Source: Sinomonas susongensis (lineage in GTDB: Bacteria > Actinomycetota > Actinomycetes > Actinomycetales > Micrococcaceae). From it: a stretch of 64,000 nucleotides of DNA. The position numbers and the translations under genes were made by a program. The notes beneath the pieces are model-generated. The model did not search any database, had not been told where the DNA came from, and saw only the letters and a list, made by a program, of their open reading frames with translations. The stretch covers positions 14,249-78,248 of the forward strand of contig NZ_SSNH01000009.1 in NCBI RefSeq assembly GCF_005877005.1, given 5' to 3'. Shown one piece after another: positions 24,944 to 35,351 of this stretch (positions are counted from its first letter, which is position 1; every line of letters starts with the position of its first letter).

Positions 24944-27015
<2,072 letters not shown>

Positions 27016-27026
27016 CGCTCGCGCCC

Positions 27027-27650
27027 TCAGTCGATTTCGTCGTCGATGTCCGTGATGCCCTCGGCCTCGAGCTCCTCCTCGGGGTCGAGGGCGTCGCCTG
27101 CATCGACCGGGTGGCCCGCGCCCTCGTCGGACTCGGCCTCGTCGGACTCGCCCTCGGACTCGTCGGCTTCGGCCTCGTCGGCTTCGGCCTCGTCTGATTC
27201 AGCCTCGTCGGCGACCTCGATGCCCTCGGCGGCGGCGTCGAGGATTGCCTGCTCCCGCTCCTCGGGCCTAATCCGCTCCGACCACGGAACCCACTCGGGC
27301 GCCAGCACGGAGTCCTCGCTCGGCAGGACGCCCAGCTCGCTCACCGTGACGATCTTCGACCGCGAAACCCTCGCGACCGTCACGTACCACTGCCAGCCCC
27401 GGTAGCCCGGGCGCACGCACTCGAAGAGATGCGTGACGAGCCGTTCGCCTTCGCTCTTTGCCCCGAGATGCCGGCCGACCTGTTCTGGTTCGACGACGTC
27501 GAGGAGCGCGGCACGAGCCGTCTCGACGGCTCCCGCAAGGAGCGTGTCCGGCTTGCCGACCCGCCAGACCGGCACGCCCGCGCGGGGCCTGATCGCTGCG
27601 CCTGTCGCCGCACCGACCGCAGTGCTCGGGGAAGGATCCTGACGCGCCAT
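27027..27650 (-). CDS. DUF3027 domain protein with acidic repeat tail
   Basis: A 207-residue actinobacterial protein. Residues 25-130 are the DUF3027 domain (RPGYRGWQWYVTVARVSRSKIVTVSELGVLPSED...APEWVPWSERIRPE). Residues 140-207 form an almost purely acidic tail of EADE/ESDE repeats encoded by repeated GCCTCGTCGG units. ATG at 27650 sits one base after the cold-shock gene stop (TGAcATG), so it is the second gene of a tight pair. Function unknown. The tail may mimic nucleic acid or bind basic partners. Confidence 0.88.
   Translation of the reverse strand: MARQDPSPSTAVGAATGAAIRPRAGVPVWRVGKPDTLLAGAVETARAALLDVVEPEQVGRHLGAKSEGERLVTHLFECVRPGYRGWQWYVTVARVSRSKIVTVSELGVLPSEDSVLAPEWVPWSERIRPEEREQAILDAAAEGIEVADEAESDEAEADEAEADESEGESDEAESDEGAGHPVDAGDALDPEEELEAEGITDIDDEID
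27120..27225. repeat. Short tandem repeats coding the acidic tail
   Basis: Degenerate repeats of about 9 and 15 bp (GCCTCGTCGG type) over about 100 bases encode EADEAEADESE on the minus strand. In-frame expansion is expected in related strains. Confidence 0.7.
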
Positions 27651-27651
27651 G

Positions 27652-28029
27652 TCAGACGTCGAGCTGATCGGCGACGCGGCGGAGGGCGGCCGCAATGGTC
27701 GCGCCCTTCTCGGGGTAGGTCCCCTTGGCAAGCTGCCCGGAAAGGTCGTCGAGGACGCTCACGAGGTCCTGGACGATCGGAGCGAGCTCGCGAGCGGGCA
27801 TGCGCTTGGCCCGTGCGACGGATGGGAGCTTCTCGAGCACCCGAACGCCGAGCGCCTGCGGGCCGCGCTTGCCCTCTGCCACGCCGTACTCGAGCCGGGT
27901 TCCGGTCTTGATCTCCCCCGCGCCGGCGGGGACGGCGCTGCTCGGCAGGAAGACCTCGTGCCCGTCATCGCCCGCGATGAACCCGAAGCCTTTCGCCTTA
28001 TCGAAGAACTTGACCTTGCCAGTGGGCAC
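27652..28029 (-). CDS. Cold-shock protein with C-terminal extension
   Basis: A 125-residue protein. Residues 1-65 are a cold-shock domain (MPTGKVKFFDKAKGFGFIAGDDGHEVFLPSSAV) with RNP1 KGFGFI and RNP2 VFLP, the RNA-binding aromatic face. Residues 70-125 form an added helical tail (RMPARELAPIVQDLVSVLDDL) seen in long actinobacterial CspA-like proteins. It is probably an RNA chaperone. It leads the pair with DUF3027 and diverges from the membrane gene at 28167. Confidence 0.93.
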   Translation of the reverse strand: MPTGKVKFFDKAKGFGFIAGDDGHEVFLPSSAVPAGAGEIKTGTRLEYGVAEGKRGPQALGVRVLEKLPSVARAKRMPARELAPIVQDLVSVLDDLSGQLAKGTYPEKGATIAAALRRVADQLDV

Positions 28030-28166
28030 CGCCCTGACCCCAATCTGTTGACTGCTCGAAGAAGAGAGATAGCGGGCGCGATAGGCGCGAGCCGCTCTTC
28101 CTAGATTACTGCGTCCCGGCCAGCCACGGACGCGCCGAAGGCGCTCGCACTGTTAGGTTTGGATTT

Positions 28167-28379
28167 ATGGCGCCAACATTCCGCCGCGTCGCCTCGTGGG
28201 GCGGCGCCGCCGTCGCAGCCTTCTCCTTCGCGATGGTCGCGCTTGCGTTCGCCCTGGCCGCCTCGGGGAGGACGCCTCCCGGCTGGATGGCCGCCGTCGT
28301 GCTCTACGGTCTGCCGCTCGCGTTCGCCTGCATGGGCGCATCGCTCCTCGCGGCTTTCCTCGAGAGGAGGAAGCGCTAG
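28167..28379 (+). CDS. Small two-TM membrane protein
   Basis: A 70-residue protein with two hydrophobic helices (about 10-32 and 40-62) joined by a short GRTPPGW loop and ending in ERRKR. No known motif. ATG at 28167; stop only 4 bases before the Helicase_C_3 start, so it is likely to be the first gene of the helicase operon. Confidence 0.7.
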   Translation: MAPTFRRVASWGGAAVAAFSFAMVALAFALAASGRTPPGWMAAVVLYGLPLAFACMGASLLAAFLERRKR

Positions 28380-28383
28380 GGGC

Positions 28384-30780
28384 ATGTCATCGATCCGCGC
28401 ACTCGCCGAAGAACTCTCCGCTCGGGGCAACGACGCTCTACGACGCCTCTTCGCCGCCAGGCCGGACCTCATCACGCCCGGCGTTCCCGACTTCGCCGCG
28501 CTCGCCGCCCGCGCCTGCGCGAGGGTCAGCCTCCAGCGGGCCCTCGAATCCCTCTCCAAGCCCCAGCTCCAAGTCCTCGAGGCGCTCGTCCTCACGACGG
28601 ACGAGGACGAAGGCCGCAGCGGCAGCGCCGTCGAGCTGCGCCACGCCGTCGGCAATGCGACCCTCGGGACTCTCGACGCGATCCTCGGGGAGCTCTCCCA
28701 GCTCGCACTCATCTACCGGGCAGACCCGCCGGACTCGATCCACTCGGCCTCGGGGAGCCGGCGGCGCTATTACCAGCCCGTCGCACGCGTCAGGGAGGTG
28801 CTCGGAAGCTATCCCGCAGGGCTCGGCCGCTGCTACACCGAGCTCACGTCGGTCTCACAGTTCTTCGCGGAAAAGGCCGCGGACATCGTCAACGCGATCC
28901 CGGCCGCCGCACAGCAGCAGCACGTCGAGCACCACATCGCCGCTGCGTACGCCCTCGAGCGCTGGGCAGGGCTCCCCGAGGCCCTCGAGAGCGCCCCCGC
29001 CAAAGCCCGCGAAGTCCTCGCCAAGTTCACGAACTGGCCCGTCGGCGCAGTGCCCCACGCGGAGGCGCGCGTGCGTCCCGGGAGGAAGACCGACAATCCC
29101 GTCGACTGGCTCCTCTCGCACGGCCTGCTCGTCCCCCTCGACGACGAGCACGTCGAGCTCCCCCGCCCTGTCGGCCTCGCCCTGCGCGGCGGCCGCATCG
29201 TCCCCGAACTCGCGCTCGACCCGCCGCCCGCGCCCACGGCGACCACGAGCACGGCCCTCCGCCGCAACGCGGCGCTCGGCGCGATCGGCGAGATCCTTCG
29301 GCTCGTGAGCGGGCTGGCGGTCGAAGCATCCGGACGGCCCATCGAGACGCTTCGGGCAGGCGGAGTCGGGACGCGCGAACTGCGCCGGCTGACCGCTGCC
29401 CTCAGGGCGGAATCCGACCAGACGGTCCTCGCCCTCGAGGTCGCCGCTGCCGCCGCCATCATCACGCTCGACGTCGACACCTCGACCTGGCGCGCGACGG
29501 GAGCAGAGGAATGGCTCGCGCTCCCGCGCCCCGACCAGTGGCTCCTCTTGGCGGCCTCGTGGCTCGACACGCCCCGGGTCGCGTCGCTGGCGATGGCCAG
29601 CGCGGGCAGCGACCAGCTGGCCCCCCTTGCGGGCGAGGGGCAGCGCCCCGACGCGGCGGCCGTCCGACGGCGCGTCCTCGAAGTCGCGGCCGAACTCAGC
29701 GGTGAGGCGAGCAGCTCGGAGGGGCGCGCCGTCGTCGTCCGCGCCGAGGACATCCGGGCCCGCCTCGAATGGGCTCAGCCCCGCCTCGCGCGGCGCCTGC
29801 GCGGACTTCTGGACGGAGTGCTCGCCGAGGCCACGATGATCGGATTCATCGGGTCCGGCGCGATGACCAGGGCCGGATCCGCCGTCCTGCGCGGAGACTA
29901 CGACGGCCTGCGCTCGCTGCTCGACGAAATCCTCCCGCCGAGCGTCGACCGCGTGCATCTGCAGGCCGACCTCACCGCCGTCGCCCCCGGATACCTCGAG
30001 CCGGGCCTTGCGCGGCGCCTCGCCCTCCTCGCCGATCCGGAGGGGCGAGGGCCTGCCACGATCTACCGGTTCTCGGCGGCAAGCCTCCGCCGGGCCCTCG
30101 ACGCGGGCGAGGACGCGGCGTCGATCTCCGCGTTCCTCACCCAGCATGCCGAGGCGGGCCTCCCGCAGCCCCTCGCCTACCTCATCGAAGACACGGCGGG
30201 CCGGTACGGGCGCATCCGCATCGGGCGGGCAGGGTCGTTCATCGCGAGCGACGACGAGGCAGCCCTCGCCGGCCTCCTCCGCGAGCCCTCGGCACAGCAG
30301 CTCGGCCTCACCCAGATCGCACCGACGGTCCTCGTCAGCAATGCGACGCCGCAGGAGGCCGCGACCGTCCTCCGCGAACTCGGCCTGGCGCCCGCCGTCG
30401 ACTCCTCCTTCGACCCGCTCGTCCGGCTCCAGCGGGCGCGGGGCGGCACGGGGGCCACGTCACTCGCGAGGCCCGAGCCCCGGCCGCCCGTCCCGGCCGC
30501 GGACGACGTCGAAGCCCAGCTCGCGATCCTGCGGAACCAGTCGGCGGTGGTCGCCAACGGCGACGAGGCTGCGCCCATGCTCGGGATCGAGACCCTCCAG
30601 AAGGCCATCCGCCTCAAGCGCGCAGTACGCTTGAATATCGTCGACGCGCTCGGCAACTCCACTGTGGAGGAGCTGCGCCCGGTCTCCATCTCCGCGGGCC
30701 GCGTGCGCGTCTTCGACCCCGAACGGGAAACCGAGCGCGTGCTCAGCGTGCACCGCATCATCGACGTCGAGCTGGCCTGA
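28384..30780 (+). CDS. Helicase-associated (Helicase_C_3) protein, XPB partner
   Basis: A 798-residue actinobacterial protein (PF13625-type helicase-associated), encoded next to XPB throughout the phylum. Long helical repeats run through residues 1-480. The helicase-C-like region follows about 560-660, with RPLAYLIEDTAGRYGRIRIGRAGSFI near its end. The last about 60 residues (LKRAVRLNIVDALGNSTVEELRPVSISAGRVRVFDPERE) look like a WYL-type small beta barrel. No Walker A is seen, so it is probably not an ATPase. ATG at 28384 follows the two-TM gene. Likely to modulate XPB in repair or transcription. Confidence 0.88.
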   Translation: MSSIRALAEELSARGNDALRRLFAARPDLITPGVPDFAALAARACARVSLQRALESLSKPQLQVLEALVLTTDEDEGRSGSAVELRHAVGNATLGTLDAILGELSQLALIYRADPPDSIHSASGSRRRYYQPVARVREVLGSYPAGLGRCYTELTSVSQFFAEKAADIVNAIPAAAQQQHVEHHIAAAYALERWAGLPEALESAPAKAREVLAKFTNWPVGAVPHAEARVRPGRKTDNPVDWLLSHGLLVPLDDEHVELPRPVGLALRGGRIVPELALDPPPAPTATTSTALRRNAALGAIGEILRLVSGLAVEASGRPIETLRAGGVGTRELRRLTAALRAESDQTVLALEVAAAAAIITLDVDTSTWRATGAEEWLALPRPDQWLLLAASWLDTPRVASLAMASAGSDQLAPLAGEGQRPDAAAVRRRVLEVAAELSGEASSSEGRAVVVRAEDIRARLEWAQPRLARRLRGLLDGVLAEATMIGFIGSGAMTRAGSAVLRGDYDGLRSLLDEILPPSVDRVHLQADLTAVAPGYLEPGLARRLALLADPEGRGPATIYRFSAASLRRALDAGEDAASISAFLTQHAEAGLPQPLAYLIEDTAGRYGRIRIGRAGSFIASDDEAALAGLLREPSAQQLGLTQIAPTVLVSNATPQEAATVLRELGLAPAVDSSFDPLVRLQRARGGTGATSLARPEPRPPVPAADDVEAQLAILRNQSAVVANGDEAAPMLGIETLQKAIRLKRAVRLNIVDALGNSTVEELRPVSISAGRVRVFDPERETERVLSVHRIIDVELA

Positions 30781-30850
30781 ACTGCGGCCGGCCCGCAAGG
30801 GAGGCCAGCATGCCGCATACCAAGGAAGCGCCGAACGGCGGGGAGCTCCC

Positions 30851-32494
30851 GTGACCGACGGGCCCCTCATCGTCCAGAGCGACAAGACGATCCTGCTCGA
30901 GGTCGACCACGAGCAGGCGACCGAGGCGAGGCACGCCATCGCCGCGTTCGCCGAACTCGAGCGCGCGCCGGAACACGTCCACACCTACCGGGTGACCCCC
31001 CTCGGCCTGTGGAACGCGCGCGCCGCCGGGATCGACGCCGAGACGGTCCTCGACACCCTCCTGCGCTATTCCCGGTTCCCCGTCCCGCATTCCCTCCTCA
31101 TCGACATCGAGGACACCATGTCCCGATACGGCAGGCTGCGGCTCGAGAAGGACCCGCAGCACGGCCTCGTCATGCGGACCGACGACTACCCCGTGCTCGA
31201 GGAAGTCATGCGGGCAAAGAAGATCGCACCGCTGCTGGGCCCGCGCATCGACGGCGAGACCGTCGTCGTGCATTCCTCCGAACGCGGCCAGCTCAAGCAG
31301 GCCCTCCTGAAGATCGGCTGGCCCGCGGACGACCTCGCCGGCTACGTGGACGGCACCCCGCACCCCATTGCGCTCGAGGAGAACGGCTGGGCCCTGCGCC
31401 CCTACCAGCGCCTCGCCGCGGAGAACTTCTGGGCCGGCGGCAGCGGCGTCGTCGTCCTCCCGTGCGGTGCAGGCAAGACACTCGTCGGCGCCGCCGCCAT
31501 GGCCCAGTCCTCCACCACGACCCTCATCCTCGTCACGAACACCGTCTCCGCACGCCAATGGAAACAGGAGCTCCTCAAGCGCACGAGCCTCACAGAGGAC
31601 GAGATCGGCGAGTACTCGGGCTCCGTCAAGGAGGTCCGGCCCGTGACGATCGCGACCTACCAGGTCCTCACCGTCAAGCGCGGCGGCCTCTACCCGCACC
31701 TCGAACTCGTCGACCAGAACGACTGGGGACTCATCGTCTACGACGAGGTCCACCTCCTGCCCGCGCCGATCTTCCGCATGACAGCCGACCTCCAGGCCCG
31801 CCGTCGTCTGGGCCTCACCGCGACCCTCGTACGCGAGGACGGCCGCGAAGGGGAGGTGTTCTCACTCATCGGGCCGAAGCGGTACGACGCGCCGTGGAAG
31901 GACATCGAGGCGCAGGGGTACATCGCACCGGCCGACTGCGTCGAGGTCCGCGTGGAACTCCCCCGCGAAGAACGCATGGCCTACGCGATGGCCGACGACG
32001 CCGACAAGTACCGCCTGTGCGCTTCGAGCGAGACGAAGACCGACGTCGTCGAACGCCTCGTCGCGCGGCATGCGAACGACCAGCTCCTCGTCATCGGGCA
32101 GTACATCGATCAGCTCGACGAGATCGGCGAACGCATCGACGCACCCGTCATCAAGGGCTCGACGAGCGTCAGGGAACGGCAGCGGCTCTTCGACGCGTTC
32201 CGGTCCGGCGAGCTGAACCGGCTCGTCGTCTCGAAGGTCGCCAACTTCTCGATCGACCTCCCGGAAGCGGCCGTCGCAATTCAGGTCTCCGGCTCGTTCG
32301 GCTCCCGGCAGGAGGAGGCCCAGCGGCTCGGCCGGCTCCTGCGGCCGAAGGCCGACGGCCGGGCGGCCCGCTTCTACGCGCTCGTCGCGCGGGACACGCT
32401 CGACCAGGAGTTTGCCGCGAAACGGCAGCGCTTCCTCGCCGAGCAGGGGTACGCCTACCGGATCGTCGACGCCGGCGACCTCGCCAAGGGGTGA
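30851..32494 (+). CDS. DNA repair helicase XPB
   Basis: A 547-residue superfamily 2 3'-5' helicase of the bacterial XPB type. The N-terminus (residues 1-170) is a helicase-associated damage-recognition region. Walker A PCGAGKT lies near residue 208. The DEVH box is in IVYDEVHLLPAP, and RRLGLTATLVREDG is motif III. The second RecA domain has VSKVANFSIDLPEAAVAIQVSG and the QEEAQRLGRLLRPK motif VI. GTG start at 30851. It lies 70 bases after its Helicase_C_3 partner. Confidence 0.95.
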   Translation: MTDGPLIVQSDKTILLEVDHEQATEARHAIAAFAELERAPEHVHTYRVTPLGLWNARAAGIDAETVLDTLLRYSRFPVPHSLLIDIEDTMSRYGRLRLEKDPQHGLVMRTDDYPVLEEVMRAKKIAPLLGPRIDGETVVVHSSERGQLKQALLKIGWPADDLAGYVDGTPHPIALEENGWALRPYQRLAAENFWAGGSGVVVLPCGAGKTLVGAAAMAQSSTTTLILVTNTVSARQWKQELLKRTSLTEDEIGEYSGSVKEVRPVTIATYQVLTVKRGGLYPHLELVDQNDWGLIVYDEVHLLPAPIFRMTADLQARRRLGLTATLVREDGREGEVFSLIGPKRYDAPWKDIEAQGYIAPADCVEVRVELPREERMAYAMADDADKYRLCASSETKTDVVERLVARHANDQLLVIGQYIDQLDEIGERIDAPVIKGSTSVRERQRLFDAFRSGELNRLVVSKVANFSIDLPEAAVAIQVSGSFGSRQEEAQRLGRLLRPKADGRAARFYALVARDTLDQEFAAKRQRFLAEQGYAYRIVDAGDLAKG

Positions 32495-32604
32495 GGGCAG
32501 GAGTCGTTCCGCTCAGGCCGTGCCCACCCGGAGCCCAGCCGCGCCGTCACCCGCTCACAGACGACCACCAGCCGATTCTCAGAAACCGGGAGCACCATGG
32601 GAGC

Positions 32605-33309
32605 GTGAAGAAGACGGGACCAGAAGCCAAGCTCCTTGTCGTGGATGACGAGCCCAACATCCGCGAACTGCTCTCGACCTCCCTGCGCTTCGCAGGCTTC
32701 GAGGTGATTGCGGCGAGCAACGGGCGCGAAGCGCTCGCGGCGGCCGAGGAACAGGCTCCGGACCTCATGGTGCTGGACGTCATGCTCCCGGACATGGACG
32801 GGTTCACCGTGACCCGGAAGCTCCGCGCCTCCGGACGGTACGTTCCCGTGCTCTTCCTCACCGCCAAGGACGAGACCGAGGACAAGGTCCAAGGCCTCAC
32901 AGTGGGCGGCGACGACTACGTCACCAAGCCCTTCAGCCTCGACGAGGTCGTAGCGCGCATCCGCGCCGTCCTCCGCCGCACGCAGCCCATCCTCGACGAC
33001 GACGCGGTGATCCGGGTGGACGACCTCGAGCTCGACGACGATGCCCACGAGGTCCGGCGGGGCGGAATGACCATCGACCTGTCCCCGACCGAGTTCAAGC
33101 TCCTGCGCTACATGATGCTCAACCCGAACCGGGTCCTCTCGAAGTCGCAGATCCTCGACCACGTCTGGGAATACGACTTCAACGGTGACGCGTCGATCGT
33201 CGAGTCGTACATCTCGTACCTCCGGCGCAAGGTGGACGCGAATGGACCGAGCCTCATCCAGACCAAGCGTGGTGTCGGCTACGTCCTCAGGACCGCCGAG
33301 AAGCGGTAG
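32605..33309 (+). CDS. OmpR-family response regulator
   Basis: A 234-residue two-component response regulator. The receiver domain (residues 8-120) has the acidic pair DDE, the phosphoacceptor Asp in MVLDVMLPDMDG, T in LFLTAKDE and K in DDYVTKPFS. The OmpR winged helix occupies 140-232 (LSPTEFKLLRYMMLNPNRVLSKSQIL...YISYLRRKVD). The GTG at 32605 lies 12 bases behind GGGAG. It precedes the histidine kinase with 1 base between stop and start. It resembles the TcrA/PrrA/MprA group; targets are unknown. Confidence 0.93.
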   Translation: MKKTGPEAKLLVVDDEPNIRELLSTSLRFAGFEVIAASNGREALAAAEEQAPDLMVLDVMLPDMDGFTVTRKLRASGRYVPVLFLTAKDETEDKVQGLTVGGDDYVTKPFSLDEVVARIRAVLRRTQPILDDDAVIRVDDLELDDDAHEVRRGGMTIDLSPTEFKLLRYMMLNPNRVLSKSQILDHVWEYDFNGDASIVESYISYLRRKVDANGPSLIQTKRGVGYVLRTAEKR

Positions 33310-33310
33310 C

Positions 33311-34864
33311 GTGCTAGCCCGCTGGAAGGGGGCGTCGCTCCGCTCCCAGCTCGTCGCCATCATGATGGTGCTCCTCACCGCCGCCATCGTCTTCACGAGC
33401 GCCGGCACGCTGACCCAGCTCCACCAGTTCCTGCTCGGTCAAGTCGACGGCAAGCTCATCGACGCGTCCGACTATGCCCAGCAGAACCAGAACATCGACC
33501 TGCTCACGACCCCGAATCCCGAGCTTCCGACCGACTACGTCCTGGTCCTCTACACGAGCGGTGCGCCGCCGCGCACCTACCCAGTGCCCAACCCGAACCA
33601 GGCGCGGCCCGATGTCGCCATGATCACGCCCGATCAGGCGCAGCAGATGCAGAGCCAGCACATCATCCGGCAGGCCAACGGGACGGACGGTGTCTCGGAC
33701 TGGCGCTACATCGCCATCCCCGTCCGGATCACGAGCACCGGCGAGCGGGCCGCGATGCTCATTGCGCTACCGCTCACGAGCGTCGACGACGCCATGAACC
33801 ACACGCTCCTGCTCGAGATCGGTGTCGGCGTGCTCACGCTCGCCATCGTCTTCTTCGTCGCGTCCTGGACCGTGACGCGCGCGTTCCGTCCGCTCCGCCG
33901 CGTCGAGAAGACCGCCGCGGCGATCGCAGCCGGCGATCTCTCCCAGCGCGTCGACGAGGAGGCGCCCGGCACGGAACTGGGACGGCTGTCGACCTCCCTC
34001 AACGCGATGCTCGCCCACATCGAGCGAGCGTTCCGCGACCGGACTGAATCGGAAGCGCGGATGCGGCGCTTCGTCTCGGACGCGTCCCACGAGCTGCGCA
34101 CTCCCCTGGTCACCATCCGCGGCTTCTCCGAGCTCTACAGGCACGGCGCTCTCTCGACTCCGGAAGACGTGGGGACGGCGATGGGCAGGATCGAGAGCGA
34201 GGCCAAGCGCATGGGGACCATGGTCGAAGACCTCCTCACACTCGCACGGCTCGACGAGCAGCGGCCCGTCCTCCTGCGGCCCGTGGACTTCCTCCCGATC
34301 GGGCACGACGCCGTCGTCGACGCCCAAGCCTCCGCGCCGGACAGGAGCGTGCGCCTCGTAGGCCTTGCTCCCGGGATCGGTCCGGCCCCGGCGCCGGCTC
34401 TCGGCGACGAAGGCCGGCTCCGGCAGGTGGTCGGGAACCTCGTGGGCAACGCCCTGCGGTACACGCCGCCGGGGTCGCCGCTCGAGATCGCGGTCGGCAC
34501 CCGCCCGCAGGAAGGCAAGGCCTTCTCGGTGCTCGAGGTACGGGACCACGGCCCCGGCATCTCGGAGAAAGACGCCCCCAAGATCTTCGAGCGGTTCTAT
34601 CGGGCCGACACCTCCCGGACGCGCGACACAGGCGGGACTGGTCTGGGGCTCGCGATCGTCGCCGCGATCGTCGGGGCCCACGGAGGCACTGTCCGACACC
34701 GGCCGACGCCCGGGGGCGGTGCGACGTTCGTCATCGAGCTTCCGCATCAGACGGCCCCGGAGCAGCAGTCCCTGCCGCCAGACAGCCTTCCGGCTCTCGA
34801 CACGGGCGGCCTCCGCCACGTCGACCCCGACTCCTCTTCCCCCCAAGGCAGCCAGATCTCCTGA
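33311..34864 (+). CDS. Membrane sensor histidine kinase
   Basis: A 517-residue kinase, partner of the preceding regulator. TM1 is at about 14-36 and TM2 at about 165-187, enclosing a 125-residue extracytoplasmic sensor domain. HAMP follows (RAFRPLRRVEKTAAAIAAGDLSQRV), then the H-box SDASHELRTPLVTIRGF, N-box NLVGNALRYTPPG, G1 DHGPGIS and G2 TGGTGLGL. The C-terminal 40 residues are a disordered Pro/Ser-rich tail. GTG at 33311. The signal is unknown; a WXG100 gene follows. Confidence 0.93.
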   Translation: MLARWKGASLRSQLVAIMMVLLTAAIVFTSAGTLTQLHQFLLGQVDGKLIDASDYAQQNQNIDLLTTPNPELPTDYVLVLYTSGAPPRTYPVPNPNQARPDVAMITPDQAQQMQSQHIIRQANGTDGVSDWRYIAIPVRITSTGERAAMLIALPLTSVDDAMNHTLLLEIGVGVLTLAIVFFVASWTVTRAFRPLRRVEKTAAAIAAGDLSQRVDEEAPGTELGRLSTSLNAMLAHIERAFRDRTESEARMRRFVSDASHELRTPLVTIRGFSELYRHGALSTPEDVGTAMGRIESEAKRMGTMVEDLLTLARLDEQRPVLLRPVDFLPIGHDAVVDAQASAPDRSVRLVGLAPGIGPAPAPALGDEGRLRQVVGNLVGNALRYTPPGSPLEIAVGTRPQEGKAFSVLEVRDHGPGISEKDAPKIFERFYRADTSRTRDTGGTGLGLAIVAAIVGAHGGTVRHRPTPGGGATFVIELPHQTAPEQQSLPPDSLPALDTGGLRHVDPDSSSPQGSQIS

Positions 34865-34975
34865 GTTGTCCACATACGACGGCGGCGGCCTCCGCCGGGA
34901 CTCCGCGGCTCCCTAGGCTCGTGGCGACGCCGGGCGACGGACCGGGCGTGAAATGCAGAGCGAACGGGGATAGCC

Positions 34976-35263
34976 ATGGCCGTGTTGAAGGCGGATACCG
35001 AGCACATGAACGCGAGCGCCCAGAAGGTTGCCGCGGCAGTCGAGCGCGTACGGGCTGAGGTTCGAAGCCTCCGCGGGGATCTCGAGGGACTCGGCGCGAG
35101 CTGGCAGGGGCAGGCGGCGGCCAATTTCCAAGGGATCGTGGCCCAGTGGGCCGGAACGCATGTCCAGGTCGAGACCTCGCTCGACGCGATTGGTCTTGCG
35201 CTTCAGCAAGCGAGTGCTGGGTATCAGGAAATCGAGAGCAGCAACGCGAGACTCTTCCTCTGA
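34976..35263 (+). CDS. WXG100 (ESAT-6-like) protein
   Basis: A 95-residue helical-hairpin protein. The WXG motif is at SWQGQAA, with helices on both sides (AVLKADTEHMNASAQKVAAAVERVRAEV and TSLDAIGLALQQASAGYQEIE). Members are usually substrates of type VII secretion (ESX/Ess). There is no EccC/EssC or partner WXG gene in the window, so this one is an orphan here, and its secretion machinery, if any, is elsewhere. It lies 111 bases after the kinase; readthrough is possible. Confidence 0.9.
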   Translation: MAVLKADTEHMNASAQKVAAAVERVRAEVRSLRGDLEGLGASWQGQAAANFQGIVAQWAGTHVQVETSLDAIGLALQQASAGYQEIESSNARLFL

Positions 35264-35351
35264 CCGCTGCTCTCCGCCTTGGCCGGGCCCGCTGCGCAGC
35301 TGGAAGCGGGCCCGGCTCAGGTTGTCCCCCTGTTCTGGCAGGATTGACGGC

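Noticed and set aside
28152-28170. IdeR iron box before the two-TM gene
   Set aside because: TTAGGTTTGG matches only half of the consensus and the second arm is absent.
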